From the NCBI GenBank assembly GCA_022592445.1, contig JABYQR010000066.1:62001-126000 (forward strand): a DNA stretch of 64,000 nt. Direction: 5' to 3'. The notes under the pieces were generated by a model, which saw only the letters and a program-made list of their open reading frames with translations, ran no database searches and was not told the DNA's origin. The number at the start of each line of letters is the position of its first letter. The first letter of the stretch is position 1. The DNA comes from Cytidiella melzeri. Taxonomy: Eukaryota > Basidiomycota > Agaricomycetes > Polyporales > Irpicaceae. Both the position numbers and the translations under genes were made by a program. Shown here in pieces: positions 26,782 through 37,315 of this stretch.

Positions 26782-27483
26782 GGTAACACTGTTTAGCTGC
26801 AGCAAATTGTTCCTTAGCAGGGTCAGATAGATAATGTGCAAGTTGACCGGTGCAGTAAGCAACATCTGGTTGAGTACAGTCAGTAACATAGCGTAAGACA
26901 CCAACTAGAGACATGTAATATTTGTAATTGCCAGCGTCCTGACGCGGTTCTGTCGAGGCACGGGGTGCTAAGTTGTGCTCTTGTATCATGGGTGTACAGC
27001 AAGAGTGTTCATGGTCAAAGTTATATTGCTTAAGGATATTTTGTTTATAATTCTTTTGACAAAGTTTGATAGTGCCTGAGGTTTTATTGTAGGATATCTC
27101 TATGCCAAGCATCCAGTGGATAGAGCCACCGTTAGTCACTTCAACATGTTGCCTCAGAGCAATCTCACATTGTTCAGCAACGACAGAAGTGATAGTACAA
27201 GGAGTGATGTCGTCAACATGAACAGCAAGGAGTAATATGAGTTTGTTTCCTCGGTAGAGAAAGAAGACAGCGTTATCATAGTCAGAACACTTTAGTCCAA
27301 GTTGAAAGAGTATGTCGCATAGTACCTTATACCAACAACAACCGGCTTGTTTAAGACCGTAGATAGTTTTCCGAAGTTTCAGTACCCAGCCATTAGGCAG
27401 ATTAGGCAGTAAGTCACCAGGTGGTGGACGAAGGTATAGATCTTTGTCTTTGTTAATGTTACCGTAGAGGTATGCAGACTTTA

Positions 27484-28006
27484 TGTCAAAGCGAGATTGT
27501 ATTGTTGATTATCGGACATCAGATCTATGGACAATGTAGATTAGATATGTAGATAGATAAGATCAGATAGTACATAGCATGTGATTCCACCATCCTTATG
27601 GTCACACAAGTTGTGATACTTGCACCTTATGGCATTGTGTTCCAGTAGTTTCCATGACTGAATAGCAGAAGTCCCATGAGGCTTCTGCATGACTCATATT
27701 TTATATACCAAATGTATTGAGCTTACTAAAGGCTCAGTCAGTACCATTCAGTTATGTAGGATGCTCAGTCATCGCTTACATGCTCTATTCAGTAGTATTA
27801 GCAAGCAGGACTGTGCATTACCAATCCTTACTTACAGGATTACTGATCCTTACCAATCCTTACTCATATGACATTACTGTAGCATTAGTAATCTAGTTAC
27901 AGACATGTATATATACCGCTCCTAGAGAGCAGAGAAATGATAAGACACTTACTCCCAGAGTTAGTTGACTCTCCAAGTCATCCCCTACACTCGTAACTTT
28001 CAAACA
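27484..28006 (-). mobile_element. solo LTR, family 3, 523 bp, opposite orientation
   Basis: Ends are TG..CA, flanked by CTTTA (27479-27483 and 28007-28011). It interrupts the reverse transcriptase between QLDIK and SAYLYGN. Its sequence is the diverged reverse complement of 26291-26781, about 30 bp longer owing to small indels near 27830-27880. Confidence 0.92.
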
Positions 28007-29914
28007 CTTTATATCAAGTTGAGTGATCTCGAAGCATAGTGAAGCCGCTAGAGTAAGTATGAAGCATATTGAACTCATGCGAGCAACTGGTGCAAACAAG
28101 TCATTTGAGTAGTAGTAAATACTGTCGTGTTGAGAGTATCCTTGCGCAACAAGTCTAGATTTTAGTTTAGTGACTTTGCCGTGTTCATACCTGGTTTTAT
28201 AAACAAAGCAAGAGTCAGTGATGTTTGCGTTAGCAGGTGGGATACAGTATTCCTAAGTTCCAATTTGTTCAAGTGTATCATCCTCAGTCTTTATAGACTT
28301 GAGCCAGTCATCCTTGAGAGGATGTTTGAGTATGTCTTGATGAGTAACTGGATCACCAATGTCTTTGGCGTAGTAAGCATTAAACTCAGTTAAGTAAACC
28401 ACAATATTAGTTCCAGTTTCATTGTAGTCTAAACCTCGAGCTTTGCAAGAAGGCTTAGCAATTCCAGTAGAACGCTTAGGACCAGTAGAGTCCGTTTTGT
28501 CAATGTCCATAGGTTCAACATGAGGATTTTCCTCAATTTTGTTGTTTTTCAATTGTGGGTTTCTCAATGTTTGGTTCTTTCTCCCCTTCAATTTGTATTG
28601 TAGAGTCAACAAATTGCAATTCTTGTTCAACACCTACACATGTCCCGAAGTAAACGTAGTGGCCTTGAGGGTGCTCAGCAAAACCTATCCAAACAGCTTG
28701 TTTGCCCTCAGGCACAGGTTTATCGGTACAGTATTCATCATAGACGATACACGGCTGACCAAAAGTTTGCAGTCCATCAAGGTTAGCATTAGTGCCATGA
28801 CATTTGAAGTAAGGTGTTCTAAACTGAAGTGGAGAGCAAGGAGTACGGTTAAAGAGATATACTGCATGAAGCGCAGTGTACTACCACAACCTATCCAGTA
28901 AAGAAGCAGTATGCAGGTTTACACAAACTAAGTTCATTATAGTTTGGTGTGTTTGTTCAGCAACACTGTTTTGTGCAGGAGTATTGTGCACAGTAAGTCG
29001 GGGTATTGTACCTTGAGTTTTCAAGTAGTTGGTCATATTGGTACCAGTAAAGACACTGTTGTTGTCAGATTGTAGGGTCTTAACATAAATGTTGTACTGC
29101 GTCAATAGTTCAATAGAGAAGATAACCCATTGATTAAAAGTGTCATCTTTAGTTCTTAATGGCGGGAGTGTGGGCCATCTAGTTGCATCATTGACAATAG
29201 TCAGCCAGTACATATAATGACCAGTAATTAATGCAGTGTGTAGTGGCCCAAAGATATTGATATGAAAGTGGTCACCAATGGAAGTAGCCAATGGAAAATT
29301 ACAAGTTTTGTGTGATGAATATTATTAATGAAGCAGTATTTGCTCGGAGTCTCCGTACAATCAGTTAAATGAGTTTTTATAATGAGCTTGGATGTTTCAA
29401 GTAGTTTTTTAATCTGGAAGTAGCTTATATGACCGAGTTTCTAATCAAGTTCAAGCATTGTTACACCAAATTTATGCACACTTGCTAAAGATGTCACTCA
29501 AGTAGAAGACAACGTGTATAAATCATCTGTTTTCTTAATCACAGCTACACAAGACCAGTTCAAGTTGTATTCAGTACAAACATATCAATAGAAAGAGAAC
29601 CAATAATCAGTGTCCATTTTTGATATGCTGATTAGAGTAAATGGTAGCCGTGAGTTGTAGTAGACATTCTTTAGCAGTATTTGAGAGGGTGTACCATTTT
29701 CCTGCTCCACTTCCAGTACCATGTTGCCGGCAAGTTTCAACGGAATTTGTTCTGAGTTGGCAACAGTCAGTAAGACAGTAGGTACAGAGTGTACATTAAA
29801 GAGTATATCACAATAAGGAGTGCAGTGAACAGTTGCACCCATATCAATGACATGAACAGACTCGTCAGTGTCACAGATTTTCAATGTTTCTACAAGACTT
29901 GCCTTACCAGGCAA

Positions 29915-30540
29915 TGGTATTATTGGGAATATTCAAGTGCTTATTCAGCACTTATCCAGCACTTATCAGGGGCTTATTTCAGTGCCTATAAATTGATGCA
30001 CTGATGCACCCTCTGTCTCTGATGCGCTGATGTGCTCCTTTCCTTATCTGTGTATCACATGATAGAACTCTCTGGAACCTTGTGGAACATGCTGGAACTA
30101 TGGTGTCATAGTGTAGAACATTCTAGTAGATGATGTCATAAGTTCTCAGAACCTTCTGGAAAAGTCTAGCCTTGAGACTGGGTCATGGGGTCAGGTCATG
30201 GGGACAATTGCTATTGGTTGATTATTGAAGTGACACCACAAGGGCATAGGGCATGCTTAGTAAGGTAGACTACTTTGCTTACTCATGTAGGTATTAGTGG
30301 TCTTAGGTAGTACCTGGGGTCCTCCCCTTCATGTACATATTGAGGCACTCCTGAGGGCATATCCCCTCAGTCTTATCCACTCTGTTGATCAAGGACCACT
30401 TTGTACTTCCCAGTACTCACTCTCACCAACACTCAACTCTCTATCTCACCAACTCCTGTTCAAGTTAATCACTTGTCTGGTGAGTGTAACCTTTACTGTT
30501 ACACACCCATACACACACTAATGATCATTTTCATGACATG
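29915..30540. other. LTR-like sequence replacing the copia gag
   Basis: The copia similarity stops abruptly at about 29910 and a sequence beginning TGGTATTATTGGG follows. It has short repeats of CAGCACTTATC and a CTATAAATTG box near 29987. It looks like an inserted LTR or another element, but no matching end or duplication was found. No gene. Confidence 0.35.
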
Positions 30541-31900
30541 CAGATAGCAGGGTTGTGACTGCACAACCATTTGAAACACCTCAACGGGGCTCAGTCGAAC
30601 AAGGTGCAAAGTGCAAGGTAAAAGAAATGGATGTGAGTTTCAGATCCTGCAATTATAGTGTATGTGCTCATTTTCTGTGGGCAGAAGCAAGCAGGCAGAG
30701 GTTTGCAAGCTTATTCAATTGCTTCCAGCTCTCAATCTCAAAATTGCAAGAGCAACACTGGCACTGCATGTGCTGATTCACAGTGGCAGTGTTCATTTTC
30801 TTGGCCAGCAGCAGGTCCTCACATCTCTGAGTCTGGGCCACCCTTTCCACCTCCATTTGCGCCGCTGCCGTTTCTTTCACCATTCTTCCCACATCCACCT
30901 CCATTTGTACTGCCGCCATTCCTTCCACCATTCTCCCCACACCTGACGCACACGATGAATATGCAAACCTCATTTCTGCCACTGCACCCATCACACACAA
31001 ATGACATGCCTGTTGCAGATTGCAATCTGCCACACCCCTCTGTGTCTCCTCAATCCTTCAATCAGTTTTCTTGCTGGACCCGTGTGGCGCCATTTGGGCC
31101 TTGAAGTGACACTTCAAACATGTATTCAGTGCCTCACGTTTTTAATAAAATTCCATGCTCCCTTGTCGTGGTCAAATGGTGTGGCCACATTGTCAACCAA
31201 ACAAAGATACACCAGGTTCATATATATTGATGCAGGGTGCTTCTGACCTTTCTTCAGGTCACAACTCGTTGTTCGCTGCTCTCGCCTCCATGAGTCTCTT
31301 TGACAAACTTTTTTGTCATGACACATCCTTGTCATACGGACCTGTGGCCTCAAGCCTCTCTTGCCCTCCCACTTCTTTGTTCTTTCCCTCCAGCACCAGC
31401 AAGGATGACATTGGCTTCAATAAGGTCCCGCAACTTTCCTGCTTGGATGGCACGGATTCTACTGCCTCCATCAGCACTGGCCTCCAACCTGTTGGCAGTA
31501 TTTATTGTTGTCGCCTTGACAGTTCCCCTGAGTTGGGACCCGAGCAGAAGAAACAGGCACTCACTTACGTGCAGAGCAGATGCATAGAGTACTGTCTTGA
31601 CAAAAACACAGTCAACTATTTTAGTTAGGTAAGTTGTATGCATGTTCTACAACTGTGGTGGTAACAAGTGTTTCAGCTTGACTCCAACGAATGGAGCATC
31701 AAAATCATCATTCTCCTCAAGGTGCAGCTCCTGGAAAAGAGCAACAAAACTCTGCTCTCAAAATTCTACAAGGTACGCAATCCAGCACTCGCTGGTATAT
31801 CGAGCTCTGTTGACATGGATAGTCCAACAGAGACCGGATTTTTCCAATAATGTCACAAGTTTACAGCCTTAGGCGCCTATCTAGAGCGCTTATTTTCCGG
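30541..31900. other. unassigned repeat-like region with short ORFs
   Basis: Open frames exist on both strands. A minus-strand frame of 121 codons (30668-31033) is rich in repeated VEGMAAVQMEV-like units with short cysteine pairs. A minus frame at 31350-31643 is also open. None matches a family I can name or has splice support, and the two strands are about equally open, so no gene is called. Confidence 0.35.
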
Positions 31901-32220
31901 CTAGGAGCGTTACCGGACCTAACCCTAACCCGGGTCACGTGACATCCTGCCTTATTTATCAATAGTCCAGACCCAAACCCTAGACTCAATCTGGAGCGGT
32001 TCCAGATCAACCTAGGCTGTTGTTCTATTGTTCAACTTCCATTGATAGGGATTCCCCAGGGATTCCCCCAGTTCTCATTGTTCTATTGTCTTTCGACTAT
32101 TGTCTTCTGTCTATTGTTAGGGATTCCCCAGGGATTCCCCCAGTTTCTATTGTTCTATTGTTCTTATCCTATTGTTCTATTGTTCTATTGTTCTAGCTCT
32201 ATTGTTTTACGTACCCTGGT

Positions 32221-32293
32221 CCTTGACAGTTACTCAGGTCCTTGACAGTTACTCAGGTCCTTGACAGTTACTCAGGTCCTTGACAGTTACCCT
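32221..32293. repeat. 19-bp tandem repeat
   Basis: About 3.8 copies of the unit CCTTGACAGTTACTCAGGT in direct array, lying just upstream of the promoter-like region of the spliced unknown gene. Around 32020-32210 the motif TCTATTGTTC also recurs many times. Confidence 0.85.
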
Positions 32294-32380
32294 GGTTCCT
32301 TATTGTTCTATTGTTACTCCAGCCCCACAGTTACTCCAGTCCCTAGTGTGGGAACTGGTGCACAGACCACCCAGACACAG

Positions 32381-32389
32381 TATATATAG
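32381..32389 (+). promoter_or_regulatory. TATA box upstream of the spliced unknown gene
   Basis: TATATATAG about 370 bp before the ATG at 32752, with a plausible intron-bearing 5' leader in between. Confidence 0.4.
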
Positions 32390-32424
32390 TACCCCTTACC
32401 CTTCCTGGTTCTGCATCTTGACCT

Positions 32425-32506
32425 CTTCGTCATTTGCACTGCCAGGTGAGTTACTCAATGTAACCTAGTATAAGCATGATATTAACTTCGTCATTTGCAC
32501 TGCCAG
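32425..32506 (+). repeat. 21-bp direct duplication bracketing a putative leader intron
   Basis: CTTCGTCATTTGCACTGCCA plus G occurs at 32425-32445 and again at 32486-32506. The first copy is followed by GTGAGT (donor) and the second ends with the acceptor CAG. The putative 61-bp leader intron (32446-32506) thus has its last 21 bases identical to the exon before it. Confidence 0.6.
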
Positions 32507-32751
32507 TATCCGGCCTCTGAGCCTGCTTGCCTGCTTATCATCGACTTTGACCTTGTTGTCATCGTTGGAGATCCACTTCCACTTCCCCTCCCCCTCTTCT
32601 CTGCCCTGGTTTAGGGTTTAGCAGTATAGCAGCAGTCGCTCCGCGACATCTGTGGCTTATCCGTTCACAGGCCCATGTCACTTACCGAGCCCTCATTTGC
32701 ATTACCTGCCTGTCTGTCCCTGTGTACCTGAAGAAGACCACTGACAACAAC

Positions 32752-33559
32752 ATGGTAAGTCCCTTTGGCTACCGATGATGGGCCATACGCTAACTAACAC
32801 CTACAGAACTTCATCAAGGATCTACCCGAGTGGTTCAAGCTCAATTGGGTGACTCTACACTCATTGGAGAAGTGGAGGACAATTTGTACCATTGTCAGCA
32901 ACGCCATGACTTGTCACCGACCAGACATCAAGGCCGTGGTAAGTTGTTTGTTAACGTCTTGAAATCTTACAATTTGCTGATTTGTCAACTTCATACTGTA
33001 GATCGCCGCTTCACTCGTCTCAAGCACAGACAAGAACAAGCCTTGCATAGGGGGTCAAGACATCATGGCCCTGGTGAGCAAGACTGTGCCTGAGTATTTC
33101 AGCATGGACTGCTCACATTACGTTTGCTTTGCGTTCCTGGTAAGTGTTGAGGTCTTTCAAGTATTACAGTGCACTGTTTCCAGCTTGCAGTCCCAGTGCT
33201 ATATCAAGCACCATGAGCTTTAAGCAAAAAACTCTGCCAAAGGTGCAAGCAGTGCTGCCAGGTCTTTGAAGAAGGACAAAAGCTATTGGAAGTACGTCAA
33301 TAACAAGCTCCACAAAGCAACCATCCATATCAAGGCAAAGTCAACCTCAGATGCTCAGGCTGCCACAATGCTGAAGGAGTAAATTGCCACCTACTGTTGT
33401 GTGCCGCAATGCTAACATCACTTTAGGTACTTAGACCACTGTTTCAAGGCCAATATGCACATGTTTGCCATCCGCAACAGAGTGCTCCTGACTGGTTCCG
33501 CTGACCTCTTACCCATCCAGTGGGCCATTGAGAAGTTCATGGCCTGTGTCATGGTTTGA
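32752..33559 (+). pseudogene. spliced gene of unknown family with one internal stop
   Basis: Five exons (32752-32754, 32807-32938, 33002-33139, 33191-33378, 33427-33559) with canonical GTAAGT/GTAAAT donors and CAG/TAG acceptors join in one frame of 198 codons. The frame is broken only by a TAA at codon 101 (33221-33223), which may be a nonsense mutation or a sequencing or assembly error. The protein begins MNFIKDLPEWFKLNWVTLHS and ends QWAIEKFMACVMV. It has a lysine-rich middle and scattered cysteines and histidines; no domain is recognised. Four good introns in a row make chance unlikely. The real start may be upstream in another exon. It may be a captured or domesticated gene in a repeat. 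Confidence 0.5.
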
Positions 33560-33973
33560 TGTGGTCAACTTTGCTCTCGTGTTCTGCGTTGTGGTTGCCT
33601 TTGCTGTTGTGTTTGCCCTCATTTTTGCTTGTACAATACTGTCGTTTCCCCAATCTTGTACACTGTCATTTACACCGCTGTTATAGCCTTTTGATAGCCT
33701 AATACCATTAATATAAAGCACCTGTCTGATTTTGAAAATTGATACATTGTATACCTGGTGCACACTGCAAGAGCACATTAGGCTGTATGCTAACCACAAA
33801 TGTACATGCCTCGTTGTTACACTGTCGGTATAGTATACAAGGTAAGTTCAAATCACAATCTTACCCGGATTGGTGCGCTATCCACGGAGTATATCGACCA
33901 GATAATTGACTATTTATATCGAAGGGATGCGAGCGCGGGACATATCGCAACACTATTGTTTTACTATGATCCG
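33560..33973 (+). other. flank with an ORF interrupted by the LTR element
   Basis: An open frame beginning at 33800 (MYMPRCYTVGIVYK) has a helical stretch LSTEYIDQIIDYLYRRD that faintly recalls an F-box start. It runs into the LTR element at 33974, and after removal of the element and one target duplication the frame stays open through 37316-37449. Function unsupported. Confidence 0.3.
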
Positions 33974-34201
33974 TGTTGTTATTTTAGGTTTTCCGTCTAA
34001 TTTCTGTTTGTATCCGTTTGTTCCCGCCGCCCGCCTTCCGTCATTCCGCGCGGATTGCTCGTTTTGACATTCCCTTTTTTGGCTTATCCACTTTACTAAA
34101 ATAATATAAAATCCTTGTATTTCCATATCTACTCAACAACATTGTGTTCATTGATTCACGCCCCCCTCCCGTGCGCACTCCAAAACCCTGCAAAAACAAC
34201 A
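33974..34201 (+). repeat. 5' LTR of the 3.3-kb element
   Basis: 228 bp, TG..CA, with an AATATAAAA box near 34102 as probable core promoter. Confidence 0.92.
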
Positions 34202-34217
34202 GGTTATGAGCCCCGCG
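34202..34217 (+). promoter_or_regulatory. primer-binding site
   Basis: GGTTATGAGCCCCG directly after the LTR. It resembles the half-molecule initiator-tRNA type sites of copia elements. Confidence 0.45.
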
Positions 34218-34368
34218 CTCTAGGCGCACACCCTCTCGATCTTCATCTTGCGGCGACATTAGCTCGGCATTGCGCCCTTAGGCCGAACCATCTCTTTTTT
34301 GGGCAACATTACATCAGCGATACGCTCTTAGGCCACCTTATCAATATTAAATCTTATTCATTTTCATT

Positions 34369-35217
34369 ATGGCTGAAGAAGTTGCCACCCCTGTCCCTAC
34401 CTCGACATCATCTGCGTATCGGATCACTTCTCTCGCCGGACCAGAAAATTATCTCACATGGCAAATTTAGCTAAGCGACATTCTCCGAGAATTAGATCTT
34501 TGGGGTCATGTCAGCGGAACTGTGGAGAAGCCGAGGCGAGGAGACACTAGCGAATGGGAAGCCAAAGATCAGAAGGCGCTTACCACGATCCGTCTCCGCA
34601 TCAACAACAATATGATGATGCATGTGATGGCCGCCAAAACTTTGAAGGAGGCTTTTGATGCCTTGGCCAATGTTTTTGCCACTCAGGGCAGTGTTGCCCG
34701 CGTCGTTATCCAACGAAAACTTTTTAGTTACCACATCGACGAGACGGAGGATCTCACAGTGAAGATCCGAGACATTAAGCGTCTCTGGATTGAATATAAT
34801 ATGGTTTGGGGAACTGCTACCGCATTGGGTGATAACGATCTCGCGATGTGCATTTTATCGGTGTTACCGGAATCTTGTGACGCATTTGTTTCTGTCACCG
34901 CTGCTGATGTCAATCTCACCTCCGCCAGTCCTATTGGTCGTATCGTGCAGGAGGAGTCTCGACGCAAGTCACGCGTCACTACCCAGGCTTTTGCGGCCAC
35001 TCGCGTTGTGCCGAAGAAACGGTGTTTTTGCACTGGAGTCACTTGTCACAAGTGTGGCAAGGAGGGTCACATCAGACCCAAATGTGAGGAACAGGACAAG
35101 CCCGCCGCTCAGTCTAATTTAGCGACTCTGCCAGCAGCTTACTTAATGGAAGCTACGGACCCCCTCGCTACGATTGGTTCACACACTCACACCGACGCAC
35201 CGGAGTATAATTTCTAG
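34369..35217 (+). pseudogene. copia gag of the 3.3-kb element, one nonsense codon
   Basis: Frame of 282 residues starting MAEEVATPVPTSTSSAYRI at 34369. A TAG at 34468-34470 follows the phrase ENYLTWQI. The rest is open and typical of copia gag: a helical UBN2-like capsid (LRINNNMMMHVMAAKTLKEA, LPESCDAFVSV) and a zinc knuckle CHKCGKEGHIRPKC near 35045-35086. It ends at the TAG at 35215. With a single stop, it could have been active recently. Confidence 0.85.
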
Positions 35218-35810
35218 GCAACTCGCTGAGACACTGAGTCACGCTTCAAACTAAGAACTACCTTAAAGACAACACAACCACCCACGAAGTGGCAATAGAA
35301 GTGTAAAGGTGTGGAAGTGCGGAAGTGTTAAAGTGTGCGAGGTGGTCTTAGAGTCCTAGTTTTACTTGTGCTAAAAGAGCGACAAGGTTTATGATAAAGT
35401 GTATGCGCAGGGAGCTAGGTGGGCAACTACCACGCGTATCGCGGGTAAAAAGGCAAGTCGGCGCGGTGAAAGCGAAAGAGTTATAGCGCGGCTCCAAGAG
35501 AACGCGCGGGAGATGTCGCAACTTGTAGGAAAACGGCGCGCAGAGGGACGCAGAAGATAAACGCAGGCGCAATATGAATCTCGAACACAAAATGTGGTCG
35601 CTGGTGAAGATGAAGTAGTCGCTGTAAAACGCGGGCGCAGTGAAAGTGAACGCAGTAAGCTCGACGCAGTGAAGGTGAAACGCAACGCAGTAACGCAGTA
35701 AAATAACGCAGTTAAAAAGCAAACACAGTATAACGAAGCCGAAAGGAAACGTAAGAGAAAGATAAACTAATGGCGCGCGGGTCGCAGCGGAAGACTATGT
35801 GAGATCGCCG

Positions 35811-36338
35811 TCAATTGGACTCTGCTGAATGCGTGCGGGGGCGGTAGTGTAGAACAACACCTCCCGAGCAGCGATGCATATTACAGGCGAATGCGTGGCC
35901 AACAACGACGTTGGTAGAGCTAGTAAGATTGAACTGCACTAGTTCGCACTCGTGATCCTCGCCTTCTAAGTCTGGAGATAGCCAGCAATCTGGGTGTGGC
36001 GCGCGCGGGCGATCGCAGTCAAGCGGGACGAAAGGTCCTGAACGTAGGGGAATGGGGTAGTCGCTCTGAGTGTCGCAATAGGAGCAGTTGTCAAGCGAGT
36101 CCGCGACGGAGGTGACAGACGACGCTGGTGAGGGTGATTTAGGAGTTGATCTCTCAGGGGAGACCGTAGGCGCTGCTGAGGGTTCTGGCGGCGGCGTGGG
36201 CGCGGGGATGATGGGATAACGGCGTAGAACCTCGCGCGGGCGCGGGCGGTAAGGGCAGCGACCGTCGGGTAAGTGGGGAACAGTGGGACAGTAACGGCAG
36301 ACACGAGGCGGGTTGTCGTTGTTAGACGCAGCAGACAT
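35811..36338 (-). CDS. antisense ORF inside the LTR element, unknown cargo
   Basis: 175 codons beginning MSAASNNDNPPRVCRYC on the strand opposite to gag. The N-terminus has a CRYC..CPY cysteine cluster, then a proline/serine-rich low-complexity part and a C-terminal part with further cysteines (LDNCSYCD, CDRPRAPHPDC) and CNMHRCSGG. A TATA box lies about 150 bp upstream, and the leader has no ATG in between. The paired cysteines could bind metal, but no known domain is recognised. Either a transduplicated host fragment or an element-specific protein. GC content is higher than in gag. Confidence 0.4.
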   Translation of the reverse strand: MSAASNNDNPPRVCRYCPTVPHLPDGRCPYRPRPREVLRRYPIIPAPTPPPEPSAAPTVSPERSTPKSPSPASSVTSVADSLDNCSYCDTQSDYPIPLRSGPFVPLDCDRPRAPHPDCWLSPDLEGEDHECELVQFNLTSSTNVVVGHAFACNMHRCSGGVVLHYRPRTHSAESN

Positions 36339-36484
36339 AAACGTGGAAGAGGTCGCAATGAGACAACGCAGAAGAAGCTACAGCTATGGGCGCGAAGAGA
36401 CTCCCTCGACGCAAACGCAAAGCGTAAAGTGAACTCTGGAAACTGGGGTGGGGATTGATTGATTTTCACGCAGTACAAACAACA

Positions 36485-36496
36485 CCTTTTTATATA
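36485..36496 (-). promoter_or_regulatory. TATA box of the antisense ORF
   Basis: TATATAAAAAGG on the minus strand, about 150 bp before the ATG at 36338. Confidence 0.5.
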
Positions 36497-37073
36497 CCCT
36501 AAAGACCCTCTCCTAAACCTTTCCTTCTATGTCCTAAACCCAAACGCGAGAGCGAGGAAACAGGGTGGCAGAATACTTCCATCCGCGGAGGCAAAATGTC
36601 CAGCAAGTCGACGCCCGGCGGGACACAGCGTTGGTCGACGCGGAGTAGCGGCACGCGCCCTTGCGCTGAAGAGGCGCCAACCGTCGCGAGCAGGTGATGA
36701 GGCGCCGTCCAGGAGTTGCACAGCGTGGCGTGATAGGAGTCTTCCTGAAACGGGGTTCGCGCGCCAAGTTTCTTCTACCGTTGGTCCGACCCGCGTCCAA
36801 AACTCTTGGTGGCTGGCCGGCCCATGCTCCGATGCAAAAGGGGTGTGTCTGTGAGTCAGAGTTTGGTGCAATTCCTCGGCCTCGGATGTTTCCGGCGCGT
36901 TGCTCCTTGTCAAATCCTCGGATCCTCGGCGAACTCCTCGTGCCCGTGACGCTGGGAAAGTGGAGGGACTTGCCGCTCAGGATGACGCGGGCCGCGCAAA
37001 TGGCAGGCTGCTGCCGGGTCTCCGCGCCTAGCCAATTTCCGGGCATATCATCGTGTTTGTTCTCACGCTCTGC

Positions 37074-37087
37074 TCGTTGAGGGGGAG
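37074..37087 (+). promoter_or_regulatory. polypurine tract
   Basis: GAGGGGGAG immediately before the 3' LTR, as expected for plus-strand priming. Confidence 0.7.
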
Positions 37088-37315
37088 TGTTGTTATTTTA
37101 GGTTTTCCGTCTAATTTCTGTTTGTATCTGTTTGTTCCCGCCGCCTGCCTTCCGTCAATTCGCGCGGATTGCTCGTTTTGACATTCCCTTTTTTGGCTTA
37201 TCCACTTTACTAAAATAATATAAAAGCCTTGCATTTCCGTATCTACTCAATAACATTGTGTTCATTGATTCATGCCCCCCTCCCGTGCGCGCTCCAAAAC
37301 CCTGCAAAAACAACA
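37088..37315 (+). repeat. 3' LTR of the 3.3-kb element
   Basis: 228 bp, same length as the 5' LTR, about ten substitutions from it. Confidence 0.92.

Larger units (their letters stand above)
25720..29914 (-). pseudogene. Ty1/copia retrotransposon relic, copy B (protease to RNase H)
   Basis: On the minus strand, protease (HVIDMGATVHCTP, about 29855-29815), integrase (29291-28685, with TPAQNSVAEQTHQTIMN), linker, reverse transcriptase and RNase H follow in copia order. The RT contains QLDIK, then after a split SAYLYGNINKDKD, LRKTIYGLKQAGCCW and LLLAVHVDDI, where HVDD replaces the usual YVDD. RNase H ends near the phrase TVHHVPSTDQ. Two solo LTRs interrupt RT and RNase H, and removing them restores the reading frame at both joints. 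Stops elsewhere show the copy is dead. It shares protease and integrase with the relic at 1.5-3.9 kb. gag is missing upstream of 29914. Confidence 0.9.
33974..37315 (+). mobile_element. complete non-autonomous LTR retrotransposon, 3,342 bp
   Basis: Two direct LTRs of 228 bp (33974-34201 and 37088-37315) begin TGTTGTTATTTTAGG and end CAAAAACAACA. The element is flanked by ATCCG on both sides (33969-33973 and 37316-37320). A primer-binding-like GGTTATGAGCCCCG follows the 5' LTR, and a purine tract GAGGGGGAG precedes the 3' LTR. The LTRs differ at about ten positions, so the insertion is not very recent. Only gag is present; no protease, integrase or reverse transcriptase frame exists between 35218 and 37087, where a GC-rich segment with an antisense ORF sits. 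It must have depended on another copia-type element for mobility. Confidence 0.92.

Noticed and set aside
31919..31932. CTAACCCTAACCC resembling telomere repeats
   Set aside because: Only about two units, far from any end and inside a repeat region; chance or promoter sequence.
35348..35722. Minus-strand ORFs in the 3' part of the LTR element
   Set aside because: Generated by repeated AACGCAGT motifs; overlapping frames open equally; no start context.
36459..37080. Plus- and minus-strand ORFs in the GC-rich interior of the LTR element
   Set aside because: Checked for protease, integrase, RT and RNase H motifs; none present.
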